64,000 nucleotides of DNA from Doryteuthis pealeii. Taxonomy: Eukaryota > Mollusca > Cephalopoda > Myopsida > Loliginidae. How positions within the stretch are numbered: the stretch's first letter is position 1; the number at the start of each line of letters is the position of its first letter. The notes under the pieces were generated by a model. That model searched no databases. It had not been told where the DNA came from and saw only the letters and a list, made by a program, of their open reading frames with translations. The stretch covers positions 1,715,133 to 1,779,132 of the forward strand of contig CM042181.1 in NCBI GenBank assembly GCA_023376005.1. Reading direction: 5' to 3'. A program made the translations under genes and the position numbers. Below are positions 1 to 10,194 of this stretch, piece by piece.

Positions 1-88
1 TTTTGGGTAATGTGACGTAAGCAGTGACGTAGTTTTTGTTACAGACAAAAACAGGAAGCGAATCTCCATTATTAATAGAAGATTGGAC
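1..88 (-). mobile_element. Helitron-like element, 5' end, cut by window edge
   Basis: Reading the minus strand, the Helitron 5' terminus (TC followed by TATTAATAATGG) begins near 88 and runs off the left edge of the window. It belongs to the same family as 56,777-57,144. The rest of the copy is outside the window. Confidence 0.5.
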
Positions 89-194
89 TAATAATTAATT
101 AATTAATTAGGAATATGTGACACAATGGTTATGACGTGGAACCATGATGGTGGTTTAGTTAGGGAAAAGTCTAAGTAGTGGTGTGATCCGCATT

Positions 195-402
195 GAAATA
201 AAACAAACTATATATAGATATATAAGACCAGTCATGTATTTATTAAAACTTGTTTTAAAAAAAACAATGAGGACTGTCTAATGTTGCATGTTCAAATTTT
301 GAGTGCATTTATTCTATGTTATGACGATTTTGGGTAATGTGACGTAAGCAGTGAGGTAGTCTTTGTTACAGACAAATAGAGCGAATCTTCATTATTAATA
401 GA
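195..402 (-). mobile_element. Helitron-like element, 3' truncated
   Basis: The 5' end at 402 has the family TC start preceded by A on the element strand. The body matches the full copies up to the segment near a TATATATAGATATATAA tract, then stops without the 3' hairpin and CTAG. The mirror copy is 60,450-60,660, truncated at the same point, so the truncation predates the inverted duplication. Confidence 0.6.
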
Positions 403-449
403 TATAATATAATTTGTTATAATATAAGACACTATCTCATGATATTTTA

Positions 450-640
450 ATGGTGTTTTAGCACTTCTGAGTACGGAGTCCTTTTAAAATGTATAAACAG
501 TGAATGATTTACAGCTATGGACGGTATACTGTGGGGGCATTGTCAGATTAGACCAAGAATACCCGGAGTTTACATTGCCTAGAGACTGTAATCATTTTAG
601 ACAATAAAACCACGTATGGGGGAATTCTGTCTTTAGATAA
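450..640 (+). pseudogene. Relic of a FEM-1-like gene 3' end
   Basis: A short stretch resembles the last coding bases of the FEM-1-like genes (GAGTACGGAGTCC, compare GAATACGGAGCC in the good copies). It is followed by the conserved 3' flank motif TATGGACGGTATACTG.GGGGGC-like and a GTCAGATTA box. It is mirrored at 60,215-60,430. No open frame remains. The link rests on by-eye similarity and was traced through the closer match of 60.2-60.4 kb to the 3' end of copy 8. Confidence 0.45.
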
Positions 641-851
641 TAGAAAACCGCGTTAATTTCCACATATAGATTTGAGTGTTCTTACTCATTTGGAGGGGGG
701 GGGTAGGTTTTTTTTTCTGATATCAGAAAATATCTTATACGGAATCAAGTCGATTTGATTCTTTGGTAATATGGTAATATATATTTATTTTATCAAAATC
801 ACATCTTTTTTTCCCACATTATACAAATGAACTTATTTTTCTTTCTAAATA

Positions 852-1220
852 CTAGTACAAAATAAAAAAACGCCCCCCGGACGATGTAAAAACAGATTTT
901 TGAAACATATTGCCTGAGAGGTGGGAGTAAAAAATTCAATGTCAGCGAGTTTGTACCCTAAGTAAGTAAAACCATCAAATTCATTAAGGGATTAAAAAAT
1001 AAAACAATTTGAAATGTAAACTTTAAATATGTATTAAAATAAAACAAACTATATATAGATATATAATACCAGTCATGTATTTATCAAAACTTGTTTTAAA
1101 AAACAATTTTTTGATTCCGTATTTATTCTATGTTATGACGATTTTGGGTAATGTGAAGTAAGCAGTGACGTAATTTTTGTTACAGACAAAAACCGTAAGC
1201 GAATCTCCATCATTAATAGA
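852..1220 (-). mobile_element. Non-autonomous Helitron, complete
   Basis: On the minus strand it starts TCTATTAATGATGGAGATTC, preceded by A, and ends in a C-rich/G-rich hairpin about 15 nt before CTAG followed by T. These are the classical Helitron ends (5' TC, 3' hairpin plus CTRR, A^T insertion without target duplication). It has no coding capacity at 369 nt. The mirror copy is 59,595-59,995. Confidence 0.7.
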
Positions 1221-2560
1221 TATTAAGTTTCTTAAATACTAATCTTGTGTCCTGGATATGTCCTTAAACAGCTCCTAATATTGAAGGTGCAATTCTGGAG
1301 CTATGAGGAGTGTGCAGTACGCCTCCATCATTATTACTCCCAGGTCCACCCTGACTAAATTAAACACGTACTCTTGAATATTGCCTTAGATAAAAGAAGA
1401 CATCCACATATAGATTTGAGTGTTCTTACTCATTTGGATGGGGTTTTCTTGGGTTTTTTTCGGATCTTAGAAAATGTCTAATACAGAATCAAGTTGATTT
1501 GACTCTTTTTTAATATGGTAATATATATTTATTTTATTAAAATCACTATATCTCTTTTTCACACATTATACAAATGAACCTGCTCCTAATAGTGAAGTTT
1601 CAATTCTGGAGCTACGAGGAGTGTGGATCATTCGTCCATCATTATTACTCCCAGGTCGACTCTGACTAAAGTAAACATGTACTCTCGAATATTACTTTAG
1701 ATAAAAGTAAACATCCACATATAGATGTGAGTGTTCTTACTCGTTTGGATATTGTTTTTTAATTTTTCGGATCTCAGAAAATGTCTAATACGGAATCAAG
1801 TCGATTTGATTCTATTTTAATATGGTAATATATATTTATTTTATTAAAATCACTATATCTCTTTTTCACACATTATACAAATTCATAAAAATTAACCGAT
1901 TTTTCTATCTAAATATATCAAATTATTAAAATACTTTTCTTGTGTTCTAGATATGATGTTAAACTGTTCCTGATATTGAAGGTCTAATTCTGGAACTATG
2001 AGGAGTGTAGAGTATTCGTCCACCATCATTACTCCCAGGTCCACTCTGACTAAAGTAAACACGTACTCTCGAATATTGCCTTAGATAAAAGAAGACATTC
2101 ACATATAGATTTGAGTGTTCTTACTCATTTGGATGGGTTTTTTCTTCTTGTTTTTTTTTTTTTTCGGATCTCAGAAAATGTCGAATACAGAATCAAGTCG
2201 ATTTGATTTTTTTAAATATGGTAATATATATTTATCTTATTAAAATCACTATATCTCTTTTTCACACATTATACAAATTTATAAAAACCAACCTGCTCCT
2301 AATAGAGAAAGTCCAATTCTGGAGCTATGAGGAGTGTGCAGTACCCCTCTATCATTATTACTTCCAGGTCCACTCTGACTAAAGTAAACACGTACACTCG
2401 AATATTACCTTAGATAAAAGAAAACATCCACATATAGATTTGAGTGTTCTTACTTGTTTGGATATTGTTTTTTCAAATTTTTTTCGGATCTCAGAAAATG
2501 TCTAATACGGAATCAAGTCGATTTGATTCTTTTTTAAATATGGTAATACATTGGACCTAC
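1221..2560. repeat. Tandem array, about four units of 330-390 bp
   Basis: Each unit holds the string GGAGCTATGAGGAGTGTG (or a near variant), then CATTATTACTCCCAGGTC, a TAGATAAAAG block, the 20-mer CACATATAGATTTGAGTGTT, a T-rich tract, and GAATCAAGTCGATTTGAT. The four starts are near 1,220, 1,575, 1,900 and 2,290; the second and fourth begin part-way through the unit. The mirror array (58,510-59,594) has only three units. I see no gene in it. Confidence 0.75.
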
Positions 2561-2812
2561 GCACTCTTTTGCCAAAAACGGTCAGTGTGTTATGGATGAT
2601 GATGCTTAGGCCATCTCAATATTGCTGGGCAGGGCAACACTGTGAGAGAAGGTGGAGGGACCTCTGTATGGCATAGACGAAGGCAGCAGCTTTGGTTGGG
2701 TCAGCTGCTTTGGCATTATCCACACAAGTGTGTCCATTTGATTTGACTCTGTGGAAATTTTTTATTAGGAGTTTTTAGTCTACAGCAGACGAGGGAGTGG
2801 TCTGAGTCACAG
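2561..2812 (-). repeat. Segment C fragment (repeat family with GCCAAAAACGGTCAG)
   Basis: The reverse complement matches 58,251-58,510 and also 21,300-21,560, 29,570-29,830 and 44,400-44,660. It includes the conserved blocks around GCCAAAAACGG and CAAAGCTGCTGCCTTCGTC. The frame is not conserved between copies, so I do not call a gene. It is interrupted at 2,812 by the LTR-like insertion. Confidence 0.6.
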
Positions 2813-3752
2813 AGTTACATAATATATGCGATTGCATAAGATTATTGTCAATCCCCTGACATTCTAAAGGGGTGGCCCTTTTCATATCATGGGCGGGACT
2901 TTTCATGGAATAGTACAGAAAGCCCGCGAAATATGTGAAGTCACGTGGGACCTGGTTGGGTCCTCAGTTTTCAGTTGGACGTCGGGCAGAGAGGATGACC
3001 TGCCTTAACTGGAGCTCACACTGCATACGCGCGCTATGTTAGTCAGATATTTAGTTACATGAAATTTATAGTTAAGGAAATAAAAGCTTAAGAAAAATAA
3101 CACGGTCTTGTGATTAATGGGTGTCTTGGTAACAAGACTGATTAGAAGAAGAAATGAGTTGAGTGCGACCGACCACCAAGACGATAGAAGAGTCGCCAGA
3201 AGAGAATAGAAGAAAACCTAAGATAGAAAAGATGGACAGAAGAAGAAATGAGTTGAGTGCGACCGACCACCAAGACGATAGAAGAGCCGCCAGAAGAAGA
3301 ATAGAAGAAGAACCTAAGATAGTAAAGATGGACAGAAGAAGAAATGAGTTGAGTGCGACCGACCACCAAGACGATAGAAGAGTCGCCAGAAGAAGAATAG
3401 AAGAAAACCTAAGATAGAAAAGATGGACAGAAGAAGAAATGAGTTGAGTGCGACCGACCACCAAGACGATAGAAGAGTCGCCAGAAGAAGAATAGAAGAA
3501 ACCTAAGATAGAAAAGATGGACAGAGAAGAAATGAGTTGAGTGCGACCGACCACCAAGACGATAGAAGAGTCGCCAGAAGAAGAATAGAAGAAAACCTAG
3601 ATAGTAAAGATGGACAGACAGAAGAAGAAATGAGTTGAGTGCGACCGACCACCAAGACAAAGTCACCATCACGAAGTTCAGAGACGCTAGAAGAGACGTT
3701 AGAAGATGAACAGCAAAAGAATAGAAGAAAGTAATGAGTAGGGTATACAACA
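2813..3752. mobile_element. LTR-like insertion with 4-bp target duplication, left-arm copy
   Basis: The stretch is absent from the homologous segments at 21.29, 29.83 and 44.40 kb, where the flanks are joined. ACAG occurs immediately before (2,809-2,812) and after (3,753-3,756), which suggests a 4-bp target duplication. Reading +, an AATAAA lies near 3,080. The ends (AGTTACATAA.../...GTATACAAC) are only weakly inverted and are not a clean TG..CA, so solo LTR is a reasonable but unproven call. The copy is about 476 nt longer than its partner at 57,787-58,250 because of an internal minisatellite. Confidence 0.5.
3128..3662. repeat. Minisatellite, 95-bp unit, about six copies
   Basis: The string ATGAGTTGAGTGCGACCG recurs at 3,154, 3,249, 3,344, 3,439, 3,532 and 3,630, a period of 93-98 bp. 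The mirror locus near 57,840-57,955 has a single unit, so the array expanded here or contracted there. Long frames across it are a by-product of a period close to a multiple of three. Confidence 0.9.
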
Positions 3753-4060
3753 ACAGTCTGCCCTGTGAAAGCTACGAGTTTAAAGGACGCTGCTGAGGTC
3801 AGAGCGCCGTGCCAGGTCCAACTAGTGCCAGCGGCCAGAATGTGGGTGTCTCCAGTGACGAGGTTTTCATTGAAAATATGAGTTCTGGATTCATGGGTTG
3901 TGGTATGTGCAGACCTCAAGGAGACGTTGCCCATTCTCATTAATTCAACTAATCCCATGATAAACCAAGCAAAATAGCCAGGAGTCGTGGTCAGCACCAA
4001 CTCCTGGCCATTTTATGGGAATGTCAGTGAATTGAATTGATGAAAATGGATCGGTTTGGT
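3753..4060 (-). repeat. Segment C fragment (continuation)
   Basis: This is the second half of the segment interrupted by the LTR-like insertion. The minus strand matches 57,490-57,786, 21,000-21,290, the complement of 29,830-30,120, and partly 44,200-44,380. Reading frames of 80-165 codons exist in several copies but are broken at different places, and no family is recognised. Confidence 0.6.
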
Positions 4061-4074
4061 TTGGTTTATTTGTT

Positions 4075-4315
4075 TTACGGCACTTCAACATTCTTGGGTT
4101 ATTTAATACCAAATCCATTCTTTTAGAACTACAGTAGTTAGATTAGTTCACCCATAGCTGAGGGGGTAGGGGTTCATACATTTCCCAAGAATGCTAGACC
4201 AAAATTAAACGTAATAACGGGTCTGGTGTTCGAATAGCTCTCTACGATACCACTGATCTGCGTGTTAGCCACAACAAAAAATGGACTCCCCACTAGAATT
4301 TTAAATTTTCCAAAG
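4075..4315 (-). mobile_element. tRNA-derived SINE (type S4)
   Basis: The minus strand shows a Pol III A-box-like stretch around GTGGCTAACACGCAGATCAG and a degenerate B box near GCTATTCGAACACC, then CCCCTACCCCCTCAGCTATG. It ends in a 3' tail with AACCCAAGAATGTTGAAG and CCGTAAAACAAA. Other copies are 43,985-44,205 and 57,235-57,465, both on +. Confidence 0.6.
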
Positions 4316-4382
4316 AAAGCAACTGACGACGTCACTATTTGTGCTGAAAAAACTATACATAATTTTATATATTATATAATTA

Positions 4383-4751
4383 CTAGTACAAAATAAAAAA
4401 CACCCTCTGGGCAATGTAGAAATAGATTTTTGAAACATATTGCCTAAAATTCAATGTCAGCGAGTTTGTACCCTAAGTAAGTAAAATCATCAAATTCATT
4501 AGAGGATTAAAAAATAAAACAATTTGAAATGTAGACTTTAAATATGTATTAAAATAAAACAAACTATATATAGATATATAATACCAGTCATGTATTTATT
4601 AAAACTTGTTTTAAAAAACAATGAGGACCATCTAATGTTGCATGCTCAAATTTTTGAGTATATTTATTCTATATTATTGATGATTTGCGTAAGCAGTGAC
4701 GTAATTTTTGATACACACAAAAACTGGAAGCGAATCTCCATTATTAATAGA
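4383..4751 (-). mobile_element. Non-autonomous Helitron, complete
   Basis: The 3' CTAG lies at 4,383-4,386 on the minus strand, preceded by a short GC hairpin. The 5' TC is at 4,750-4,751, in an A^T context. It is 369 nt, non-coding, and mirrored by 56,777-57,144. Confidence 0.7.
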
Positions 4752-4889
4752 TATTAATATATTGATACACTTGTTCCCTAATCTTCAGACCATTATCAAC
4801 TTGTAATACAATCTGGTTAAGAATTAAACGTTGTAATAATTAGATTATTATAAGTAATATAACAATATGTAAAAGCAATGATAACAATG

Positions 4890-5260
4890 TTTTCTAAACT
4901 TGTTTTTTTTAATTAACGCGTTTTGGTACCTTAATGGTGTTTTGAATTATATCTTTTTCAATGGTATGCAGATTTTCATGATGCCCGGGATCAGAATGAT
5001 TTGTGAAAATGAACGATTTTCTTCTATTACCTCAGGTAGAATTCCCTTCTGGACTAGAGGGGATCAGGAGTGTAGTATCTGTTCCAGTTACTATGCTCTG
5101 ATTCTTACCTAATCCACCCGGCCTCGGCTGGGGGTCCAGTGTGCTTCGGCCACTAGACCGGTAAAGTACAATTAATAGCGTCGATCCCAGCCCCCCCCCC
5201 AAATCGACGCAATTTTTATGCGCCCACGTAAAAACGAGACCTTAAACTTAAGAGCTATTG
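4890..5260 (-). repeat. Dispersed repeat G (CCGGGCATCATGAAAATC family)
   Basis: The minus strand matches 56,270-56,640 and, more distantly, 20,190-20,560 and the complement of 30,550-30,930. Shared blocks are GGTACCAAAACGCGTTAATT, TAGTCCAG..GGGAATTCTACC and CCGAGGCCGGGTGGAT. A frame over it gives no recognisable protein. Class unknown. Confidence 0.55.
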
Positions 5261-5299
5261 CTATAGTTCAATATGTAAAATGTATAATAATCTTGATTT

Positions 5300-5530
5300 A
5301 ACTTTCACTCTTCTTTCTTTCTTTCTTTTCATATTTTCATTATGTTCGATTGAAACAGATTATCGTTATCACTTCCACGCGCTCACATCTTCTCTATCTT
5401 TCTCCTACTCTCTTTCTTTCTATCTTTTCATTATTTTCGATTGAAACAGATTATCGTTATCGCTTCCGCGCGCTCACATCTTCTCTATCTATCCCCTACT
5501 CTTTTCTTTCTTTCTTTCTTTCTCTCAAAA
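5300..5530. repeat. Two tandem ~112-bp units with CTTT microsatellite
   Basis: Two units each contain GAAACAGATTATCGTTATC, a CGCGCTCACATCTTCTCTAT block and a CTTT-rich tract. The mirror copy is 55,978-56,215. Confidence 0.8.
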
Positions 5531-5703
5531 AAGCATTGAAATGAATAAAGGCACTCAATTCATTTGTGAATAACAACTTTTGTTTTCTTTTTGTCACGGG
5601 TAGGATTCTTTGTGCTAATCGGACAGCATTCCTTCATACGTCACGGGTAGAATTCCTTCATATATGGACAGCACCCCCAAGATGTAAAGTCCATAGCTGA
5701 CGA

Positions 5704-5849
5704 ACAATCTGCGTATTATCCTATTCATCAAAAAGATCTAAAACTACAAAGCGAAGATTTTGAGGCACATGCTTAAGGGCATACATGACTGGGGTCTGTC
5801 AGAAGTTATCCCTAGTGTTAACATCGGCTCCGATTTCAAGGAGGACCCT
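5704..5849 (-). pseudogene. Decayed FEM-1 C-terminal ankyrin repeat
   Basis: The minus strand translates, with one internal stop, to VLLEIGADVNTRDNF, then QTPVMYALKHVPQNLRFVVL. This corresponds to VLLEAGADVNSKDDF...WTPAMCALKYVPNNIRIAVL of the better copies. The preceding exon is missing. It is mirrored at 55,661-55,810. Confidence 0.7.
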
Positions 5850-5989
5850 AGGGATTAGGGAGTTATTGTACTAATCGAACAGCGTCCGCATGATATACGG
5901 TTCATAACTAAAAAAGCCTCCAGAGATTATGTAAGATCGGATAAAAGTATTGAAACGAGTAGGGGCACTTAATCAATTTGTTCTCTAAT

Positions 5990-6115
5990 CTCAGGCAGAA
6001 TTCCTTCATACGTCATTCCATTGTCCAAAATTACTTATGTGGTAAGGAATTGTAAGTTTCGGGGTCTTTTTGTTGTAATCAGACATTACCCCTTAAATAT
6101 ATCGTCCATACCTGA
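5990..6115 (-). pseudogene. FEM-1 3'-flank relic
   Basis: The minus strand carries TATGGACGATATATTTAAGG, then GGTAATGTCTGATTAC, a diverged form of the 3' flank that follows the stop of the FEM-1-like copies. It is mirrored at 55,390-55,520 and followed by an (AT)n tract. Confidence 0.4.
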
Positions 6116-6118
6116 GAA

Positions 6119-6119
<1 letters not shown>

Positions 6120-6164
<45 letters not shown>

Positions 6165-6180
6165 ATATATATTAATATAT
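6120..6180. repeat. (AT)n microsatellite
   Basis: Simple AT repeat between a FEM-1 3'-flank relic and a MITE, mirrored near 55,350-55,390. Confidence 0.9.
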
Positions 6181-6197
6181 ATGTATATTAATTTTAT

Positions 6198-6448
6198 GAT
6201 ATATTGAATAAACAAATGATGTTTACAAATGCTTGGGATCATCAGGAGAGAATGTGCACCGTTTTTGGGGCCTTCCTCTCAACGGTTTTAACTGCACATC
6301 GGCCCCCGCCTAACTGTTGTGATGTCCGTCGGAATATGTTTCGATCGGTCATCAACAAGAGCAAATACGGGATGAAAATGAAATGTGTGCACATTCTCTC
6401 CTGATGAACCCAAGCATTTGTAAACATCATTTGTTTTTTCAATATATC
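6198..6448. mobile_element. MITE-B, ~250 bp with ~62-bp terminal inverted repeats
   Basis: The left arm (6,198-6,260) starts GATATATTGAATAAACAAAT and the right arm (6,387-6,448) is its near-perfect reverse complement. Between them is about 125 nt of GC-richer sequence. It has no transposase, and the short frames inside are by-products of the fold. The mirror copy is 55,093-55,341. Superfamily not determined; a possible TA target cannot be told from the AT-rich flank. Confidence 0.75.
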
Positions 6449-6549
6449 AAAATTCACACTGTCGGATTAATTTCCTTTATTTTACATATAATGTTATGTA
6501 TAAACTTTGTTTTTGTGAACGTTGTGTTTTTGGATTTTGAAGCATGGAA

Positions 6550-6770
6550 AAAAAGAACCCCCCCAAAAAAAAAAAAAAGATTTTTATTTTCAGCTGTTCT
6601 GTCCCTGGTTTGATTAATTCCGATATTTCGGGTGACATATACCTAAAAATAAAGATTTTTCACAAAACTGGGTTTAATAACTAATTAGTTACAGTTACTG
6701 ATTCTAATACTATCAGGTTTATTCTTAAACGTATTAAAAGCCAATCCTAATATATATTTAAAAAAATATC
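6550..6770. repeat. Dispersed repeat H (AACTAATTAGTTACAGTTAC family)
   Basis: The block contains ACATATACCTAA.AATAAAGA and TTAGTTACAGTTACTGATT, and recurs at 7,400-7,570 and inverted at 50,283-50,460, 51,040-51,215, 54,060-54,230 and 54,800-54,970. In several copies it abuts an (AC)n(AT)n microsatellite. Class unknown. Confidence 0.6.
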
Positions 6771-6904
6771 AATAAAACACGAGACGCAATGACAAACAAA
6801 TAGGAACGCCGGTGAATGAAGAGAGTAAAAGTGCGCAAAGAACGATAACGGATACACGTACACACGAGGCACGGGTTAAAAAACTGTCCAATTTTTTCAA
6901 AAAA

Positions 6905-6969
6905 GTCAACGACTCTGAATGATGGATAACATCCGAAACCTTTGCTAAGACGAACTTTGTATTGGTGAC
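6905..6969 (+). ncRNA. Hammerhead-like core (type F2), degenerate
   Basis: A segment bounded by GTCAAC and GGTGAC contains CTGAATGATGGATAAC then ATCCGAAAC. It is one base off the core CUGAUGA, has a short helix GGAU/AUCC, and then GAAA. The better copies at 50,825-50,890 and 54,585-54,649 (both -) read CTGATGATGGAT and ATCCGAAAC. I could not pair stems I and III convincingly. Confidence 0.3.
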
Positions 6970-6984
6970 GTATAAAATTATCTA

Positions 6985-6990
6985 TATATA

Positions 6991-7044
<54 letters not shown>

Positions 7045-7049
7045 AATAT

Positions 7050-7086
<37 letters not shown>
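6985..7086. repeat. Compound (TA)n(GT)n microsatellite
   Basis: TA repeat followed by a GT repeat of about 16 units. The mirror is an AC-then-AT tract near 54,506-54,580. Confidence 0.9.
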
Positions 7087-7088
<2 letters not shown>

Positions 7089-7089
7089 A

Positions 7090-8300
7090 AATAACATTAA
7101 ATAAGTAATATTTGTATATTCCTCTTATCTTAGTTTCTGTGGTCCTGTCTCCAAGTTATCCTTGCGGCTCAGGCTTCAAGAAGGACCGCTAAAGAGCCCA
7201 TAACCGAAGCCCATTGGTTCTTCGCAGGCCCACAACTTAACTGAGAATCGATGTATCCGTTATCTGTAGATGAGATTTCATAGTCCTAAAATCCCATCAG
7301 TGTGTCTCTTTCCTGACGCCCACCCACTAAAAACACTCGAATCAAATATGATCCACAACATAAAGTTCCATGGAGTTATAATAATCCTATATTTCGGTGG
7401 TTACTATTCTCTAAGAAATAAAAGATTTTACATAGTATGTGGAGGGAATTATTTGCATAATGATTTTAATAAACTGACTGGGTTTAATAACTAATTATCT
7501 TTACAGTTACTGATTTTCTTAATACTATCAGGTTACAATTCTTAAACGTATTTAAAGCATCCTATATATAATAATGAATATAGAGATCTTTATATAGATT
7601 ATATATATAATTAATATATATGTTGTGTTGTGTGCGGTAGTGTTAAAATAATGTTTAAGCAAATAAATATCTTCTTTATATTGTCGTTCCTATTTAGTTT
7701 CTAGTGCGTCTGTGGTCCCAAGATGTATCCTATACAACTCACGGTTTCAATGAGGACTCTAAAAGAGTCCGAACCGAAGGTTACTTTTCTCAGACCAACT
7801 TTACTGAGGAACTCGATGTATCCCGTCTTATCAGGTGAGATTATAGTATAAAATCAAACATGTGCCTTTTACCTGACCCCCCACTCACGTAACCACTCGA
7901 AGATAAAACATGATCCACAACATAAAGTACCAGGGAGTTATCGGACAGCGTCCTCAGGAAGAGGGATACTGATCCATAGCCCTGAAGAACCACACGCCTT
8001 TTGCACGAACTCTGGAGTAAGCATCTTTCTATTGCAATCAAAAGTAATTCCTGAAGATAGCCAATGTGAATGATTTTAAACCTACATGACGTGTAAAGGG
8101 GTCCATACCTTATGACTAGATGGGTGACAATCGCGAAAAATCTCAACTGATTCGTGTGAGCCCGGCACCGGGCTTGCGACGAAGGGCCCTTTAGAGTGGC
8201 ATCCTAACGAAGTCCCATGGCTACTTACATCAAGATCAACTTATTACATGAGTGATAATGCGATGTTTCTTATCTTATATCCAACGTGGGAATTACATAG
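7090..8300 (-). pseudogene. Chain of decayed FEM-1 3' units
   Basis: The minus strand repeats the pattern seen after copies 5-7: a block with GATCATATTTATTCGA, CTCACCTGA-like, ATCGAT..CTCAG, then a remnant of the last ankyrin repeat (compare CTTCTTGAAGCC). Repeats are separated by short AT/GT tracts near 7,600-7,635. From about 7.6 kb on, small insertions and deletions are far more frequent than in the mirror arm. Confidence 0.5.
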
Positions 8301-8460
8301 TTCTAAAATCCCATTCATGTCTTCTAAGCGACCCCGCCCCACTAACGATTCGATATAAATATGTATGCACAATATAAAGTTCCAGGGTAACAAGAGTTAT
8401 TCGTACAGCGACGCCTCCCTTAGGAGGTACGATGCCATATGATGAAGAACCTTCGCTTTT

Positions 8461-9473
8461 TCAACCAATCTGTTTGGGGCTCCCGGGTATTCTTTAAAAA
8501 AGTTTCTAAACAAAGCTCAATGCGATAGAATATTATTCATGCACACACTTAGTGCGCACATGCGTCTGAGGCGTTTCCATCCCGTAAAGTTCTCTTGGGA
8601 GTTTTAAGCATCGGAGCTCCCGCTTCAACGCTGCGAGGAGACTCTTAATAAAGCTCATTTGAACCCAGTAATTCGTGTCAGCCCTTGTTAACTGCACGGT
8701 TGCAAAATAGACTGACGGGTTGCAAATCAAACTCCGTGAGATCCTCATTGAATGACTCTTTTAACCTCTTCTTCGAAATTCACAGAGATACTCCGGGAGA
8801 ATCCACAGAGGTTGCATTTGTATACACCATGCTGAACAAAAGAAATTCCCAGTGCTGTCTGATTGTCGACCGTACTCTGGAGATCGATACATAATAGATA
8901 CAGACATTCACATAAAAGAGAGTGATATTCAGGTGAGAGCTACTGTTCTTTTTGAACAATTAAACAGCCATCAGAAGATCACTGCTTAGAGCAGTCTGTG
9001 CTTTCTAACATCATTAATTGTGGAAATAATTTTAAAAACCCCCATAGATTCTATAAACATCTTTTAGAAATAGAGGGCCTACTATTTATCTAGCTTCACT
9101 TTCAGCTATAATAGCCTTTCAACAAGTGACAACATTCTTACGGTTGGGCATGAGCCAACAAAAAATTTTTCCACTGGCCTAAGTTCTTGGAATATGGATC
9201 AGATATCTCAGCTCCTTTAAATCATTTTTTTGAATTGTTTTCAACAAGTATATACGGGCAATTAATGCCTCCGTTTGCTGAAATAAGATTAACATGAGTA
9301 GGATATTAATTAGTTCTGGTTATTTAACTTCCCAGACATCTTCATGCTCTCTTGCCGTGACTAAGAAATTACTTCTGTAAAGTGTCAAGAAAGTAAAGGA
9401 GAGTCACTCTCCTAGGGTATTTCATTCTTCCTCAGTGGTAAATTCCTACCATACTATAATCTATCTTCTCTCT
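8461..9473 (-). pseudogene. FEM-1-like copy 0, 3' half only, heavily disrupted
   Basis: The minus strand matches the last ~60% of exon 2 of the FEM-1-like genes, from the stop region (8,461) up to the block encoding the FTTEEE segment near 9,430, where it runs into the N gap. Very frequent small indels leave no frame longer than about 70 codons, yet landmarks such as GACCAACAAAAAATTTTTC-like and CCTCATTGA..GACTCTTTT remain. It is the left-arm partner of copy 7 (about 52,830-53,575). The error pattern, rich in single-base insertions and ending at a gap, looks like unpolished long-read sequence, but true decay is possible. Confidence 0.7.
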
Positions 9474-9573
9474 NNNNNNNNNNNNNNNNNNNNNNNNNNN
9501 NNNNNNNNNNNNNNNNNNNNNNNNNNNNNNNNNNNNNNNNNNNNNNNNNNNNNNNNNNNNNNNNNNNNNNNNN
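9474..9573. other. Assembly gap, exactly 100 N
   Basis: A run of 100 N is the usual placeholder for a gap of unknown size. The junction between P0 left arm and P1 left arm is therefore not sequenced, and their relative order and orientation are scaffold inference. Confidence 0.95.
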
Positions 9574-9706
9574 TATGCGTCTTTGTGCCGTAATTTAGAC
9601 ATTGCCCCCAAGATGCCTGTTCGTATCTATGAAAATTAAAGATGTTTTCCATTATCAGTATTGAAAATGATCTAATTCAAAAAATTCAAAATCATCACTG
9701 GAAATC

Positions 9707-10094
9707 GGTAATACTTTTTTTGGTACGATCAACTGCCACTCGCTCGAGTCCAGCCTATTAGCCACGCCCACAGATGTTTGATTACTAAAATTTAGAAAAA
9801 AAAAGGAATGTAAAGATTCGGCATATTCAAATAACTAAAGAAAAGTTTGTAGAACCTAAATTACATGATTCAAAGTGTTTTATTTAAAACTTTCAATTTT
9901 CTAATCTAAAAAAAAATTTACGTTTAAAAGTAAAATAAGATTTTCGTCTCGTGGTCGTACTTTTGTTTTCATCAACATTTGTGGGCGTTTGTCCTGGCTG
10001 TATTTTTTTTTTTTGTTTTCATAAAAAATCTGTGGGCGTGGCTAATAGGTGGACTCGAGCGAGTGGCAGTTGATCGTACCAAAAAAGTATTACC
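9707..10094. mobile_element. MITE-A copy 1, ~388 bp with ~65-bp inverted ends
   Basis: It starts GGTAATACTTTTTTTGGTAC and ends with the inverse GGTACC-less form GTACCAAAAAAGTATTACC. Both ends continue through the GCCACTCGCTCGAGTCCA block and CCACGCCCACAGAT. The interior is AT-rich and non-coding. Other copies are 19,604-19,991 and 31,119-31,503. Confidence 0.8.
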
Positions 10095-10194
10095 CCACAG
10101 GAAATTCTAATTATATTGGTCATTTTTTTTTAATATTCTTGAACTATACATTTACTGCCAATATGCATTGTCTAAAATCCATACGGTCATTTAT

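Larger units (their letters stand above)
1..9473. repeat. Left arm of outer inverted repeat P0
   Basis: This arm reads as the reverse complement of about 52,830-60,840. Matching landmarks are Helitrons (852-1,220 with 59,595-59,995; 4,383-4,751 with 56,777-57,144), the LTR-like insert (2,813-3,752 with 57,787-58,250), the MITE at 6,198-6,448 (with 55,093-55,341), and the GT/AC microsatellite near 7,060 (with about 54,520). The arm probably continues beyond the window start. Its inner 1.9 kb is much noisier than the rest. Arm lengths differ through array-length changes in tandem repeats. Confidence 0.85.

Noticed and set aside
3114..4000. Minus-strand frames of 98-165 codons across the 95-bp minisatellite
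   Set aside because: They exist because the repeat period is near a multiple of three. The translation is the same low-complexity string in shifting frames and is not kept in the mirror locus.
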